Origin: Roseiflexus castenholzii DSM 13941
GTDB lineage: Bacteria; Chloroflexota; Chloroflexia; Chloroflexales; Roseiflexaceae
NCBI RefSeq assembly: GCF_000017805.1
Contig: NC_009767.1
Span: 4,443,001-4,507,000 of the forward strand
Direction of reading: 5' to 3'
DNA: 64,000 nt
A program made the position numbers and the translations under genes. The notes below the pieces were generated by a model. It ran no database searches and was not told the origin of the DNA. It worked only from the letters and a program-made list of their open reading frames with translations. Position 1 is the first letter of the stretch, and each line of letters begins with the position of its first letter. This document shows positions 9,705 through 19,225 of the stretch, in pieces.

Positions 9705-11147
9705 CTAAGGCGGCAACACATCAACGCACAACGCCGTGCTCGAAGGGATCGTGCCGATCTCCGCGACATCCACTTCCCAGCGAGTATTGCACCGGGCATC
9801 GCTACCAGACGGCGGTTGACTCACAAAGACGCCGCTTATCTGGAGTTGCATGCTTTGTCCTGGCGACAGAACGACGCTCCCCGTCCATGTTGCGTCTATC
9901 GCAAATGATCCAATCGCACAGGAACCTCCCTGTGGGCTGCTGCAAGAACCAATGGTAAATCGGGGAGGATCCAGAGAATTACCCGTCTCAAATGTATCTT
10001 CAATCTGCGTAATAGTCACATTTGTCGTTCCCGTGTTGAGCACATTGATCGTCCACGTAACCGTTTGACCAACCTGAACAGGATTGCTAGAGACGCTCTT
10101 TGTCACCTGAACATTGGGGGCGGGCGTTGGCGTCTCGGTCGGCGTCGGCGTCGGCTGCGGCGTGAACGTCGGCGTTGGCGTCTCGGTCGGCTGCGGCGTG
10201 AACGTCGGCGTCGGCTGCGGCGTGAACGTCGGCGTCGGCTGCGGCGTGAACGTCGGCGTCGGCTGCGGCGTGAACGTCGGCGTCGGCTGCGGCGTGAACG
10301 TCGGCGTTGGCTGCGGCGTGAACGTCGGCGTCGGCGGAACCGGTGTCGGTGGAACCGGCGTCGGCGTTGGCTGCGGCGTGAACGTCGGCGTCGGCGGAAC
10401 CGGCGTCGGTGGAACCGGCGTCGGCGTTGGCTGCGGCGTGAACGTCGGCGTCGGCGGAACCGGCGTCGGTGTCTCAGTCGGGATAACCGGCGTTAACGTA
10501 GCAGTTGGCGGCAGTGGCGTGGGTGACACCGGACGCGGCGTACTGGTCGGTTGCGGCGTACTGGTCGGTTGTTGCTCTCCTCGCGGCGTTTCGGTTGGCT
10601 GGATGACCGGCGAAGCAGTGGTTGTCGCAGTCGGCTGGTTCGCCGACGGTACAGTTGGCGTATTCGTAGCGGGTTCAAAGGTTGCAACAACCGGCGTACT
10701 GGTCGGCAAGGCGCCAACCGAACGCGGCGTCACCGTTGGCGGTTCCACAACGAGCACATCACCAGGAGTTGGCGTTGGTGCATCGAGCGCTGGCGGCACC
10801 ACCGGCACCGGCGCAGTCGGAACACTCCCAACGATAATAGGAGTTGGCGTACCCCGCGCTGCGATACTGGTCGCCGTTGCGCGCTCGGCTGCCTCCGCAG
10901 CGGCGGCTTCGGGCGGAATCGCAGCAATATCGAGGGGGATCAGCCAAGGGCTATAGTCAGCACGGTCCTTCGAAAGGAGATTCAGCGCAGTTGCCATATT
11001 GCGAGGAACGAGCGTGCGCGTCACAACTTCTGCCACACAGCAGATCGACAGCAGCGCCAGGAGCAAAGCTGAGGCGATGATCCAGCGCAGTGGTTCAGGC
11101 TGTCGCCTGCGTTGCGCGTGGGCTGGAGATGGCGTCTGAGTACTCAT
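9705..11147 (-). CDS. Membrane-anchored Thr/Pro-rich surface protein with C-terminal DUF11-like domain
   Basis: A 480-residue protein. The N-terminus is short, basic and cytoplasmic, and is followed by one membrane span (residues about 22-45, IIASALLLALLSICCVAEVV). A spacer then leads into a long Thr/Pro stretch (about 95-345) dominated by TFTPQPTP and TPVPPTP repeats. The C-terminal 130 residues (NVQVTKSVSSNPVQVGQTV onward) resemble the DUF11/CARDB-type beta domains of surface proteins and contain several Cys. The repeats give a stalk-and-head layout. Its first 53 bp overlap the 3' end of the histidine kinase gene upstream, so the two are probably co-expressed. Function unknown; a surface adhesin or sensing partner are guesses. 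Confidence 0.8.
   Translation of the reverse strand: MSTQTPSPAHAQRRRQPEPLRWIIASALLLALLSICCVAEVVTRTLVPRNMATALNLLSKDRADYSPWLIPLDIAAIPPEAAAAEAAERATATSIAARGTPTPIIVGSVPTAPVPVVPPALDAPTPTPGDVLVVEPPTVTPRSVGALPTSTPVVATFEPATNTPTVPSANQPTATTTASPVIQPTETPRGEQQPTSTPQPTSTPRPVSPTPLPPTATLTPVIPTETPTPVPPTPTFTPQPTPTPVPPTPVPPTPTFTPQPTPTPVPPTPVPPTPTFTPQPTPTFTPQPTPTFTPQPTPTFTPQPTPTFTPQPTPTFTPQPTETPTPTFTPQPTPTPTETPTPAPNVQVTKSVSSNPVQVGQTVTWTINVLNTGTTNVTITQIEDTFETGNSLDPPRFTIGSCSSPQGGSCAIGSFAIDATWTGSVVLSPGQSMQLQISGVFVSQPPSGSDARCNTRWEVDVAEIGTIPSSTALCVDVLPP
10129..10460 (-). repeat. 24-bp coding minisatellite inside the surface-protein gene
   Basis: On the + strand the unit is GAACGTCGGCGTCGGCTGCG plus GCGT, encoding TFTPQPTP on the - strand. 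It occurs about six times in near-perfect tandem between 10195 and 10335. It is then interleaved with a GTCGGCGGAACCGGC variant encoding PVPPTP. The period is a multiple of three, so copy-number change keeps the frame. Confidence 0.85.
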
Positions 11148-13794
11148 GGGCGATAGGGAGTGCTATGCTAAATGTGCTGCCGCGCCCAACTTCGCTTTGC
11201 GCCCACACTTTGCCACCGTGGCGCTCAACCAGTTGTCGTGTAATCACCAGACCAAGACCGCTGCCGCGCTCAGGCGAATTATTGCCTTCCACACGGAAGA
11301 AACGGGTAAACAGGCGTGGCATCTGATCGGCAGGAATGCCGGGACCCGTGTCAGCAACATCGATCTGCACCATCCCATCATCGCGCCGATGCGCCGTGAT
11401 CGCCACTTCGCCTTGCGGCGTATAGCGGCGGGCATTATCGATCACCTGCCCAAGGATAATCATCAGTTGTTCACGGTCTGCGCGTACCGGCGGCAGATCG
11501 TCTGGCGTATTCACCGTCAATGTCAGACCCTTACGCTCGAACGCCTTGCGCATCGGCGCAATCGTCTCATCGATGAGACGCCGCACATCCTGAGGGGCCA
11601 GATCGGTCTGAAGCGTATTGGCTTCAATGCTGGCGACCAGAATAACATTTTTGACAATATTGTTCATCAATTCAACCCGATTCCGCACTGCTTCGAGCAA
11701 ATCATACTGATCGCCACTCAATTCCCCAACCAGTCCGCGAAGCAACAGATCGACATAGCCGTAGATCACGGTCAACGGTGAGCGCAATTCATGCGAAACG
11801 GTGGCAATGAAATCCGTTTTCGCGCGATCAACTGCCGCTTCCGCCGAAATATCATGCAAAACAACCACTTCACCAATTTGATAACCTTCTCCCGTGATCA
11901 CCGGCGCGCTGCTCAGGCTCAATACGCGATCGCCAAAACGGAAATGCTCGCGATGTCCTGTACCATTTTCGCTGAACACTTCATGCCGGACATTGACACG
12001 CACGAGTGGAATTTCACTGAAGGAACGTCGAACGAACTGCCAGTCGTGCATATTCAGCATCTGCTCAGCAGCACGATTGACGATCACGATATACCGTTGG
12101 CGATCCAGCACAATCACCCCATCGGCAATCGACTCAAGAATCGCGCGCCGCCGCAGCGCTTCGCTCTGGACCCGATCAAAGAGCACCGCATTGTAGAGCA
12201 CGCTGGTGGTCATATTAGCAATTGCGATCAGCGACGGCAATATACTACTGTCGAACGCATGGGGGTTGCGATGTGCCAGGATCAACAGGCCCGCCGGTTC
12301 TCCCTGCACCACCAGTGGTGACAGGATCAAGCTCTGATACCCGGCGACTTGCGTCAGACCAAACGACGCCAGACGCGGCTCTTCATCAGGAGACACCTGC
12401 ACAACTCGTTGTATTGCAGCAAGTTCTTGCACCAGCGGGTCGCTCAACGGCACCCGAATATGCCGCAGGCTGCGAACAATTCCCGGCAATTCCTCATCAA
12501 TATGATACCGTAGCGCTCCTTCCTCTGCGATCAACGCCAGGACATCAATATCGGGCAGCAAGGATCGCACTGAGCGTTCAGTCACCTTCAACACCGGCGT
12601 CACTTCAATCGCCTGATTGAGATCACGGCTGGTGCGGTACAGCCGCGCCAGGTGCTCAGTCATCTGATTGAACGCCAGCGCCAGACGACCGAACTCATCG
12701 GGCGACATCACCGTCGAGCGCGCCTCGAGATCGCCGCCGGTCACTGCCTCCGCCGTTGCTACCAGGTCCGACAGCGGACGTGTGATTCGTCGAGCAATCT
12801 GGTACCCCAGAATCACCGATCCGGCTGCCAGCACCATGGCAATGGCAACGACCACATTCCGGCTCAACGATAACTGCTGCACCTGAAAATCGCGTGACAG
12901 ACCGACCGAGAAATACCCCACCTGTGCATTGGCAATGACCAGCGGACTATACGCCAGTTGATACCCGCGCTGGCGCAGTTCGACCGTAAAAATCGACTGC
13001 GCCTGACCGCTGAGCAGCGCCTGCAACACCTGCGGCGGCATGTCGAGCGCGCTCAACTCCGCGCGCGGCAGCAGCGTCGTGCTAATAGCCCGCCCCGACA
13101 GATCGTAAAATGTGGTCACTGCCGCCTGACTGCTGCGCTCAAGCGACTGGAGCAACCGATCACACTTAACCGCGATCAGCACGCCGCCGACCACTTGATT
13201 CTCTCTGCGCACCGGCGCCACCGTATAAAAATATGGTTGCACATCCGGCGCAAAATAGATCAGGTTCGAGAACTTGTCGTTTCCATCGATCGTCCCGCCG
13301 GAGATGATCAAGCGGACAAAATCCAGGCCCGAGAGATCGGTCGTTGTAATCCGCACCGGGGGATCGGCAGGATTCTCCGAAACGCGCAGCCAATCCACCA
13401 ATGTCTTACCATCGCGGTCAAACGCGATCATGCGATCAAAATCGAGATTGACGCTGCCCACGCCGAACCGATAGTACGGATCGAGCGCGCGCATCACCTG
13501 ATCGGCGTCTCCGCCGGCAAAGGCATCCGCCACCGCCGGAATATCGTTATTGGCAGGCGCAAACACCACCTGACGCAGAAATTCCAAATGATTGCGCTCA
13601 CGCCGCACAAGCGCATCCGTCGAGTTGCGCGCCACCTGCGCCAGCTGATTCTGGAGGCGTTCTTCCCACGAAGCCGCCACCAGACCGACCGCAATCGCCG
13701 CACCCGTCATCATCACAACGAGGGTCAGCGCGAGGTAAGGAAAGATGATTTTGTATCGGATTTGTGAGCGGAAAACCGATACAACGCCGCGCAT
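11095..13794 (-). CDS. Membrane sensor histidine kinase: Cache, HAMP, GAF, PAS, HisKA, HATPase
   Basis: An 899-residue sensor kinase. Two membrane spans (about 17-40 and 325-345) bracket a roughly 280-residue extracellular Cache-type sensor. HAMP follows (about 345-400, RRITRPLSDLVATAEAVTGGD). A GAF-like region (about 430-560) and a PAS domain (about 575-665) come next. The phosphoacceptor His is in VSHELRSPLTV near residue 670. The ATP-binding N, G1 and G2 boxes are complete (QVIDNARRYTP, DTGPGIP, GSGLGLVITRQL). No receiver domain is attached and no response regulator gene is nearby. A near-consensus promoter lies at 13851-13879. The 3' end overlaps the surface-protein gene by 53 bp. The ligand is unknown. 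Confidence 0.93.
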   Translation of the reverse strand: MRGVVSVFRSQIRYKIIFPYLALTLVVMMTGAAIAVGLVAASWEERLQNQLAQVARNSTDALVRRERNHLEFLRQVVFAPANNDIPAVADAFAGGDADQVMRALDPYYRFGVGSVNLDFDRMIAFDRDGKTLVDWLRVSENPADPPVRITTTDLSGLDFVRLIISGGTIDGNDKFSNLIYFAPDVQPYFYTVAPVRRENQVVGGVLIAVKCDRLLQSLERSSQAAVTTFYDLSGRAISTTLLPRAELSALDMPPQVLQALLSGQAQSIFTVELRQRGYQLAYSPLVIANAQVGYFSVGLSRDFQVQQLSLSRNVVVAIAMVLAAGSVILGYQIARRITRPLSDLVATAEAVTGGDLEARSTVMSPDEFGRLALAFNQMTEHLARLYRTSRDLNQAIEVTPVLKVTERSVRSLLPDIDVLALIAEEGALRYHIDEELPGIVRSLRHIRVPLSDPLVQELAAIQRVVQVSPDEEPRLASFGLTQVAGYQSLILSPLVVQGEPAGLLILAHRNPHAFDSSILPSLIAIANMTTSVLYNAVLFDRVQSEALRRRAILESIADGVIVLDRQRYIVIVNRAAEQMLNMHDWQFVRRSFSEIPLVRVNVRHEVFSENGTGHREHFRFGDRVLSLSSAPVITGEGYQIGEVVVLHDISAEAAVDRAKTDFIATVSHELRSPLTVIYGYVDLLLRGLVGELSGDQYDLLEAVRNRVELMNNIVKNVILVASIEANTLQTDLAPQDVRRLIDETIAPMRKAFERKGLTLTVNTPDDLPPVRADREQLMIILGQVIDNARRYTPQGEVAITAHRRDDGMVQIDVADTGPGIPADQMPRLFTRFFRVEGNNSPERGSGLGLVITRQLVERHGGKVWAQSEVGRGSTFSIALPIAHEYSDAISSPRATQATA

Positions 13795-13850
13795 ATCAAC
13801 CCGGCCTTTATCCCATCAATGACTGATACAATGCCCAACTTGACGGGTTC

Positions 13851-13879
13851 ATTATAGCCTTCTCATCCCAGTGTATCAA
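13851..13879 (-). promoter_or_regulatory. Near-consensus sigma-70 promoter of the Cache histidine kinase
   Basis: Read on the - strand: TTGATA (13874-13879), a 17-bp spacer and a perfect TATAAT (13851-13856). Predicted transcription starts near 13844, about 50 nt before the ATG at 13794. This is among the best promoter matches in the window and supports independent expression of the kinase and surface-protein pair. The rest of 13795-14043 is AT-richer than average and shows no gene. Confidence 0.7.
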
Positions 13880-14043
13880 GCGCAAAAAAAACCGATCAGG
13901 ATAAGAAAACCGTCAATGATGCAATGAACAGGTTGTCATTTCGCCGGAACCTTTTCCAAACGATCAACCGTACATATATCACGTCAAGAAATGTCATTCG
14001 CCTGGCACCCGGCTCATCTGCACACTTCCACCACACGCCATAA

Positions 14044-16209
14044 TCAACTATCACGTCTCACCGGCAGGGTAAACGCAAAGACGCTCCCCGACCCCTCGAC
14101 GCTTTCGACCCAGATACGCCCGCCGTGCGCCTCGACAGCCAGGCGGCAGAACGTCAACCCCAGACCGGTCCCGCGCACCTTTCGCCCGCGCACCTGACCA
14201 AACTTCTCGAAGATGCGTTGAAAATAGGCTGGCGGTATGCCCGGACCGCGATCCTGCACCCATACTACCAGATAATCCTCACCCTCAATCGAAAGATGCA
14301 CAGGAGCATCTTCTGGAAGGGGAGACGTGCTGCCGGCCAGAAACGCCCCAATCGTCACCACACTCTGCGGCGGCGAGAACTTGATTGCATTATCCAGCAG
14401 ATTCTGGAGTACCCGAACGATCTTTTCGCCATCGATCTCAACCGGCGGAAGGTACGGCGCCAGGCGCTGCTCAATAGTGACATGGCGACTGCTCGCCAGG
14501 TTGTGAAGGCGTTCAATTGCCTGATCGATCACACTGAAAATGGGCAGTGGCTTGAGATCGAGCGTCATCTGACCCTGCTCCAACTTTGAGATGTCGAGCA
14601 GGGTGTTGATCAGGTGCAGCATCGTCTGGCTGCCCTGATACGCAATCTTCAGCAACTCCTGCTGTTGCTCGTTCACCGGACCAACGATACCGCGCTGGAG
14701 CATCATGATGCCGTTCATGATCGATGTCAACGGCGCGCGCAGGTCGTGCACCAGCATGCTGGTGTAATCTTCGCGCAACTGCTCCAGTTCGCGTTCCTGG
14801 GTAATGTCACGCAGGATGAGCAACTCGCCGTGGGGTTCATTGTGCGCATCATAGACGGGGAGCCGCAACAGGCGCACATAGCGGTGCATTCCATCGGTCA
14901 GCGCCAGATCCCTGATCTGCACCGGCGCCGACGCATCCTGACCCCACGCAGGCGCCGAGACTTCGTGAGCGCGTGCCTGCAACTCAGTCACCACATCATC
15001 GATCCGTCGTCCGATCAAGGCCTCTTCTGTACATGCGCATATCCGCGCTGCCAGCGGATTGGCAAGCTGAATGTCACCCCGCATATCCGCCATCAGAATG
15101 CCATCGGCTGTTGAGTTCAGAATGGATGCCATGCGATCGCGTCCGGCAGCGATCTGCTGGAAGAGGCGCGCATTTTCGATAGCAACCGCAATAAATGCGG
15201 CCATGCGCATCAATCGCTGTGCTTCCTCCTCATCGAAATCACCGCCGATTTTGTTGAGCAGTTCAATCGCCCCGATCACACGCCCCCTGGCAATCATCGG
15301 CACACAGAGGATCGAGCGCGTCGGGAAACCGGTCGTTTCGCTGATTTTGGAATAAAATCGCGGATCGCGGGTGACATCGTGCACGATTTCCCACCGACCG
15401 GTGCGCACTACATGCCCGACGACGCCCTGTCCAGCCGGCACCCGGATGCCGGCCAGCTTCTCCTCGCCGCCTTCGATGGTCATAACAAACTCAAGATCGC
15501 CGGTTGACTCATCAAGGAGCAACAGCGAACCGGCTTCGACGTGAAAGTAATCACTGAGTTGCTGAACCACCAGGCGGTATACTTCGTGCGTATCCAGGGT
15601 TGAGGTGACCGTCGCCGCAATCTCGTTGAGCGTTTTGAGTTCTTGGGTGCGCCGCTCGGCAGCGTCACGGCTGCGAAACGATGCGATCGCCAGCGCCATC
15701 TGGCCGCTCAGCGTTCTGATGAACGCCACCTCCTCCGACCCGAACACCCGCGCAGCGTTGGCGCTGCACACCGCCAGAACCCCAAGGGCTTCATCACACG
15801 CAATAAGCGGGGTGACGATCATCGTCTGCACGCCGCGCGCCCGGAGCAGTGCAATATCCCACCCTTCCCGCGCCTTTTCCGTCTCGATGACAACCGGACG
15901 CCGCATCCGTATGACATCAATCGCGCCTGCCAGACTATCGAGCGTCAGGGCAGGCGCGTCACCCGGCGATGGATGTTCACACGCAAGCGTCATCCGACCG
16001 GAAGCATCCACCAACAACACAAATGCGCGATCCGACTGGAACAAGCGGTTCAGTTCAATCAGCGAACGGTACAGCAACTGCTCCAGCGTCGCCGCAGTCT
16101 CAGCCGCCTGTGCGATGCGCATTAGACCATCCAAACGCGGATCGAGGACAGAGGATTGCTCAACGTCCTCACGGGTTGCACTTGTTGGAGTCTGCGGTCT
16201 CATTGGCAC
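14044..16209 (-). CDS. Soluble sensor histidine kinase: GAF, GAF, PAS, HisKA, HATPase
   Basis: A 721-residue cytoplasmic kinase without membrane spans. Two GAF domains lie at about 30-180 and 195-345; the second has the typical GQGVVGHVVRTG and SILCVPMIARGRVIGAIELLN. A PAS domain (about 355-475) follows. The HisKA acceptor is in MLVHDLRAPLTS, and the catalytic domain has NLLDNAIKFSPP, DRGPGIPP and GTGLGLTFCRLAVEAHGG. The start is GTG 16209 or ATG 16203 two codons on; the ribosome-binding site is weak for both. No receiver or output partner is adjacent. GAF domains suggest a small molecule, chromophore or redox ligand; which one cannot be read from sequence. Confidence 0.92.
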   Translation of the reverse strand: MPMRPQTPTSATREDVEQSSVLDPRLDGLMRIAQAAETAATLEQLLYRSLIELNRLFQSDRAFVLLVDASGRMTLACEHPSPGDAPALTLDSLAGAIDVIRMRRPVVIETEKAREGWDIALLRARGVQTMIVTPLIACDEALGVLAVCSANAARVFGSEEVAFIRTLSGQMALAIASFRSRDAAERRTQELKTLNEIAATVTSTLDTHEVYRLVVQQLSDYFHVEAGSLLLLDESTGDLEFVMTIEGGEEKLAGIRVPAGQGVVGHVVRTGRWEIVHDVTRDPRFYSKISETTGFPTRSILCVPMIARGRVIGAIELLNKIGGDFDEEEAQRLMRMAAFIAVAIENARLFQQIAAGRDRMASILNSTADGILMADMRGDIQLANPLAARICACTEEALIGRRIDDVVTELQARAHEVSAPAWGQDASAPVQIRDLALTDGMHRYVRLLRLPVYDAHNEPHGELLILRDITQERELEQLREDYTSMLVHDLRAPLTSIMNGIMMLQRGIVGPVNEQQQELLKIAYQGSQTMLHLINTLLDISKLEQGQMTLDLKPLPIFSVIDQAIERLHNLASSRHVTIEQRLAPYLPPVEIDGEKIVRVLQNLLDNAIKFSPPQSVVTIGAFLAGSTSPLPEDAPVHLSIEGEDYLVVWVQDRGPGIPPAYFQRIFEKFGQVRGRKVRGTGLGLTFCRLAVEAHGGRIWVESVEGSGSVFAFTLPVRRDS

Positions 16210-16335
16210 ATCATGTTCGGATCAGACCACCAGATCATTGACATTTTCTTAAGAAACGGTTCCCAGCCTATTATATCGTATTCAAGCGCACAATCCGAAC
16301 TCCCCTATGGCTACAGAATGATGACAAAAGATCGT

Positions 16336-17748
16336 TCAGCCCCGTCGTCCAACGCGGTTCGGCGGAACATCGCCGGGTGGCATGTACGGCGAACCAACGG
16401 CAAGGTACCCGTAGCCAGCCGCAACCAATTCCGTATAATCGGGAATCATTCGACGACCATCGATGACCAGATAGGGCGGCGCGACCGTCTCTTCGATGGT
16501 GCGCGACAGACCGCGAAACTCTTCCCAATCGGTGGAGATGAAGAGCATATCGGTTCCGGCGAGCGCCTCGCGCACCGACGTATGGTAGGAAATGCGCTCG
16601 AACAGATGGTTCTTCTCTGGATCGAAGAACTTGCGCGCTTCACGCAGCGCCATTGGATCGTAGGCGCGAATGGCGCGCACACCTCTGCCCAGTAATGCCT
16701 CAACCACCTTGAGCGACGACGAGTCACGCATATCGTTGGTGCGTTGTTTGAACGCCAGCCCCAGCAGCGCCACCGTTTTGTTGTTAAAACTGACCCCGGC
16801 TTCCCGGATCGCGCGATCAATCAGATAGGTTTTCTGATACTCGTTGATGCCATAGACCGATTGCAGAATATCGACCGATTGACCTGCCGTCTTCAATTGA
16901 TAGATGAGTGACTGAATATCCTTGCCGAAGCACGACCCGCCGGCGCCGTTCGACACATACGACCCCCATGTGCTAATGCGCGCGTCGGCAGTAACGCCAC
17001 GCTTCAGATCTTCCATGATGATATTTGGGAAGGTTTCGGCAAGACGCGCACCAACGCCGTTCCAGAACGAGATGTAGGTCAACAGCAGCGTATTGGCCAC
17101 ATACTTGATGGCTTCTGCGGTTTCTGGCGTGGTTTCGATGTAGCGAATGCGCACGTGGTTGACGAATTGCGAGTAAATCCGGCGGATGATACGAAAATCT
17201 TCCTCACAGTCGGCGCCGACCACCACGCGATCCGGACGGCGCGACTTCTCGACCGCATCACCCTCCGGGAGAAATTCAGGGTTTGAGGCAACCCCCACGT
17301 TGGGCACGTGGTAGTCACGCAGCACCCGTTCCAGCTGCCGCGCTGTGCCAATCGGCACTGTGCTTTTGTTGATCACCACCACGCGGCGTTGATCCTGGCG
17401 GCGCGCCAGTAGTTCCGCCAGATGGCGCACTGCCGCAAAGTAGTAACTCAGGTCCGATGAGCCATCCGGCTTGGGCGGCGTCGGCAAACACAGGAAGAGC
17501 GCATCAGCGCCTTCGATTACCGGTTCGACATCGTCAACGAAGAACAGATACCGTCCATGGTTTTCGAGGATAATGCTCGTCAGCCCTGGTTCATGCACAT
17601 AGTGCTCAATTGCATCCTGGCGACACGACCGATACGCCTCGATACGCCGGTGATCAATATCGTATGCATAGACTTCGTGGCCATACTCCGAACAGACCGC
17701 TGCGTGAGTCAGACCGACGAAACCGGTGCCGACAACGATGATTTTCAT
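16336..17748 (-). CDS. UDP-glucose / GDP-mannose dehydrogenase family protein
   Basis: A 470-residue NAD-dependent dehydrogenase that oxidises a nucleotide sugar twice to its uronate, feeding exopolysaccharide synthesis. The N-terminal Rossmann motif is VVGTGFVGLTHAAV. The conserved NKSTVPIGT and the NPEFLPEGDAV loop follow. The catalytic Cys is in GSCFGKDIQSL, and the C-terminal domain has LLGLAFKQRTNDMRDSSS. The length fits the family. UDP-glucose is the commonest substrate, but UDP-N-acetyl sugars or GDP-mannose are possible. It sits between sensor kinase genes with no glycosyltransferase neighbour, and 31 bp downstream of the zinc-ribbon gene on the same strand. Confidence 0.93.
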   Translation of the reverse strand: MKIIVVGTGFVGLTHAAVCSEYGHEVYAYDIDHRRIEAYRSCRQDAIEHYVHEPGLTSIILENHGRYLFFVDDVEPVIEGADALFLCLPTPPKPDGSSDLSYYFAAVRHLAELLARRQDQRRVVVINKSTVPIGTARQLERVLRDYHVPNVGVASNPEFLPEGDAVEKSRRPDRVVVGADCEEDFRIIRRIYSQFVNHVRIRYIETTPETAEAIKYVANTLLLTYISFWNGVGARLAETFPNIIMEDLKRGVTADARISTWGSYVSNGAGGSCFGKDIQSLIYQLKTAGQSVDILQSVYGINEYQKTYLIDRAIREAGVSFNNKTVALLGLAFKQRTNDMRDSSSLKVVEALLGRGVRAIRAYDPMALREARKFFDPEKNHLFERISYHTSVREALAGTDMLFISTDWEEFRGLSRTIEETVAPPYLVIDGRRMIPDYTELVAAGYGYLAVGSPYMPPGDVPPNRVGRRG

Positions 17749-17779
17749 AGCATCCAGACTCCTCGATCATTCATTGGCG

Positions 17780-19168
17780 CTATCGACCACGCACCAACAG
17801 ATTGGTAAAACGCACGACTCCCGCTCCCTCATCGAAGGTTTCTGTACCAAATGCGAGGTTGCCGCTGCGGAAGGCGCTATCACGCAGATTGGCAAGACGC
17901 TGACCGTTGCAGAAGAATGTCAACGAGTCGCCAACCATTTCGATCTTCACCCGGTTGGGCGAACCGGCGGGTTGGATTGCCGGCGACGTCTCCCAATCGC
18001 GCAGAATTGAGAAATTATCGTTCACATAGCGCGCGACACGGTAGCGCCCTCTGCCATCAACGCTCAGGATGTAGAAGTTCTGATTGTCCTGATACCGAAA
18101 AAGGAGCGCAATCGCCGCGCTGCGCGGTTTGCTGATCGTCGCCTCGATCTCAAACGACGCATCATCGACCACGCTGTCGATGACCTGCCAGACGATCTGA
18201 TCCGCATCGAACGCTTCGATCACATAGGCGCCATTTTCGAAGCGGTAGTCGCCGGCATCCGTTCGTTCGGCGGTAAACTGGCTGCCTGCCTCACTCGCAA
18301 GCGAGTCGCGCAGCAGCACATTTGGAAAATCGGTCGTCCCTGGCGGATTGTCAATACTCACAACGGTGCCGGAAATGGCGGTGCCGAGCGACTGAGCCGC
18401 CTGCCGACCGAGCACATACAGACCGCCGAGTACCAGGAGACACCCCAGCACCAGGACACCGAGAATAATGCCAATGATCAGCAGCCAGTTGGGTCCCTTT
18501 TTCGCGGGTGTGGTTGCCAGCGGCGGAGCGACGGGACTCCCGGCTGCGGGCGGAGAGGAGGGCAACCCGAATCCGCTGCCTGCCGTTGGCGGGGTGGATG
18601 GCGGCAATCCAATGCCTCCCCCCAATGCAGATGATGTCGGCGGCGCGGATGGCGGGGAAGGCGGCAAGCCAAACCCACCACCCGACGGCGGTTGAGTCGA
18701 TGCCGGGAAAGCACCCGCAGCAGGCGGCTGCGGCTTCTGGGATTGATCGGCCAGTATCGTCTGCAACCCGGCGCTGCTCAACGGCGTTTCAGAAGGAGGC
18801 ATCGGCGGACCCGCCATCGACTTCCCCGCGTCGCCTTCCGGCGGCAGCAACACTGTGCGCCCCGTGTCGCTCGACGACGCCGGCGGAACCATTATCGTCT
18901 TTCCGGCATCTCCGGTCGGCGCTGAAGGAGGAGAGGCTGGTTTCCCGGCAGCCTCCTCAGGCGACAGCAACACGGTACGTCCCATATCTTCCGCTGGCGC
19001 CGGCGGCGCCACCATCGTCTTTCCGGCATCGCCTGCGGGAGGCAGTACCACGGTGCGCCCCGCCTCACCCACCGGCGCCGGCGGCTCAGGAAGGCGCGCG
19101 CCACACTGAGGACAAAAGCGTTTTCCCTCGGCAATTTCAGCCTGACACTGCGGACAGCGGATCATCAT
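17780..19168 (-). CDS. Zinc-ribbon membrane protein with repeated G-R/K-T motifs and an extracellular LamG-like domain
   Basis: A 462-residue protein starting at ATG 19168, which has AGGAG 5 nt upstream; a more upstream ATG (19186) lacks such a site. The first 30 residues form a zinc ribbon (CPQC and CPQCG pairs). Residues about 40-230 are Pro/Ala/Gly-rich, and the first part repeats GRTVVL/GKTMVA/GRTVLL/GKTIMV/GRTVLL/GKSMAG. One membrane span (WLLIIGIILGVLVLGCLLVL) follows. The outer 190 residues look like a concanavalin-type (LamG/DUF1080-like) beta domain (AIALLFRYQDNQNFYILSVD). The Thr motifs resemble phosphorylation or FHA-recognition sites, an inference only. It lies between UDP-sugar dehydrogenase and a GAF kinase on the same strand. 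Confidence 0.8.
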   Translation of the reverse strand: MMIRCPQCQAEIAEGKRFCPQCGARLPEPPAPVGEAGRTVVLPPAGDAGKTMVAPPAPAEDMGRTVLLSPEEAAGKPASPPSAPTGDAGKTIMVPPASSSDTGRTVLLPPEGDAGKSMAGPPMPPSETPLSSAGLQTILADQSQKPQPPAAGAFPASTQPPSGGGFGLPPSPPSAPPTSSALGGGIGLPPSTPPTAGSGFGLPSSPPAAGSPVAPPLATTPAKKGPNWLLIIGIILGVLVLGCLLVLGGLYVLGRQAAQSLGTAISGTVVSIDNPPGTTDFPNVLLRDSLASEAGSQFTAERTDAGDYRFENGAYVIEAFDADQIVWQVIDSVVDDASFEIEATISKPRSAAIALLFRYQDNQNFYILSVDGRGRYRVARYVNDNFSILRDWETSPAIQPAGSPNRVKIEMVGDSLTFFCNGQRLANLRDSAFRSGNLAFGTETFDEGAGVVRFTNLLVRGR

Positions 19169-19225
19169 GCATCTCCTTGCGAACAAGCGTCCGCTCTATA
19201 TGAGAACGTACCGACCATCGAGAAG

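Noticed and set aside
10065..10956. Arg-rich and Gly/Val-rich frames on the + strand opposite the surface-protein gene
   Set aside because: Shadows of the TFTPQPTP coding minisatellite.
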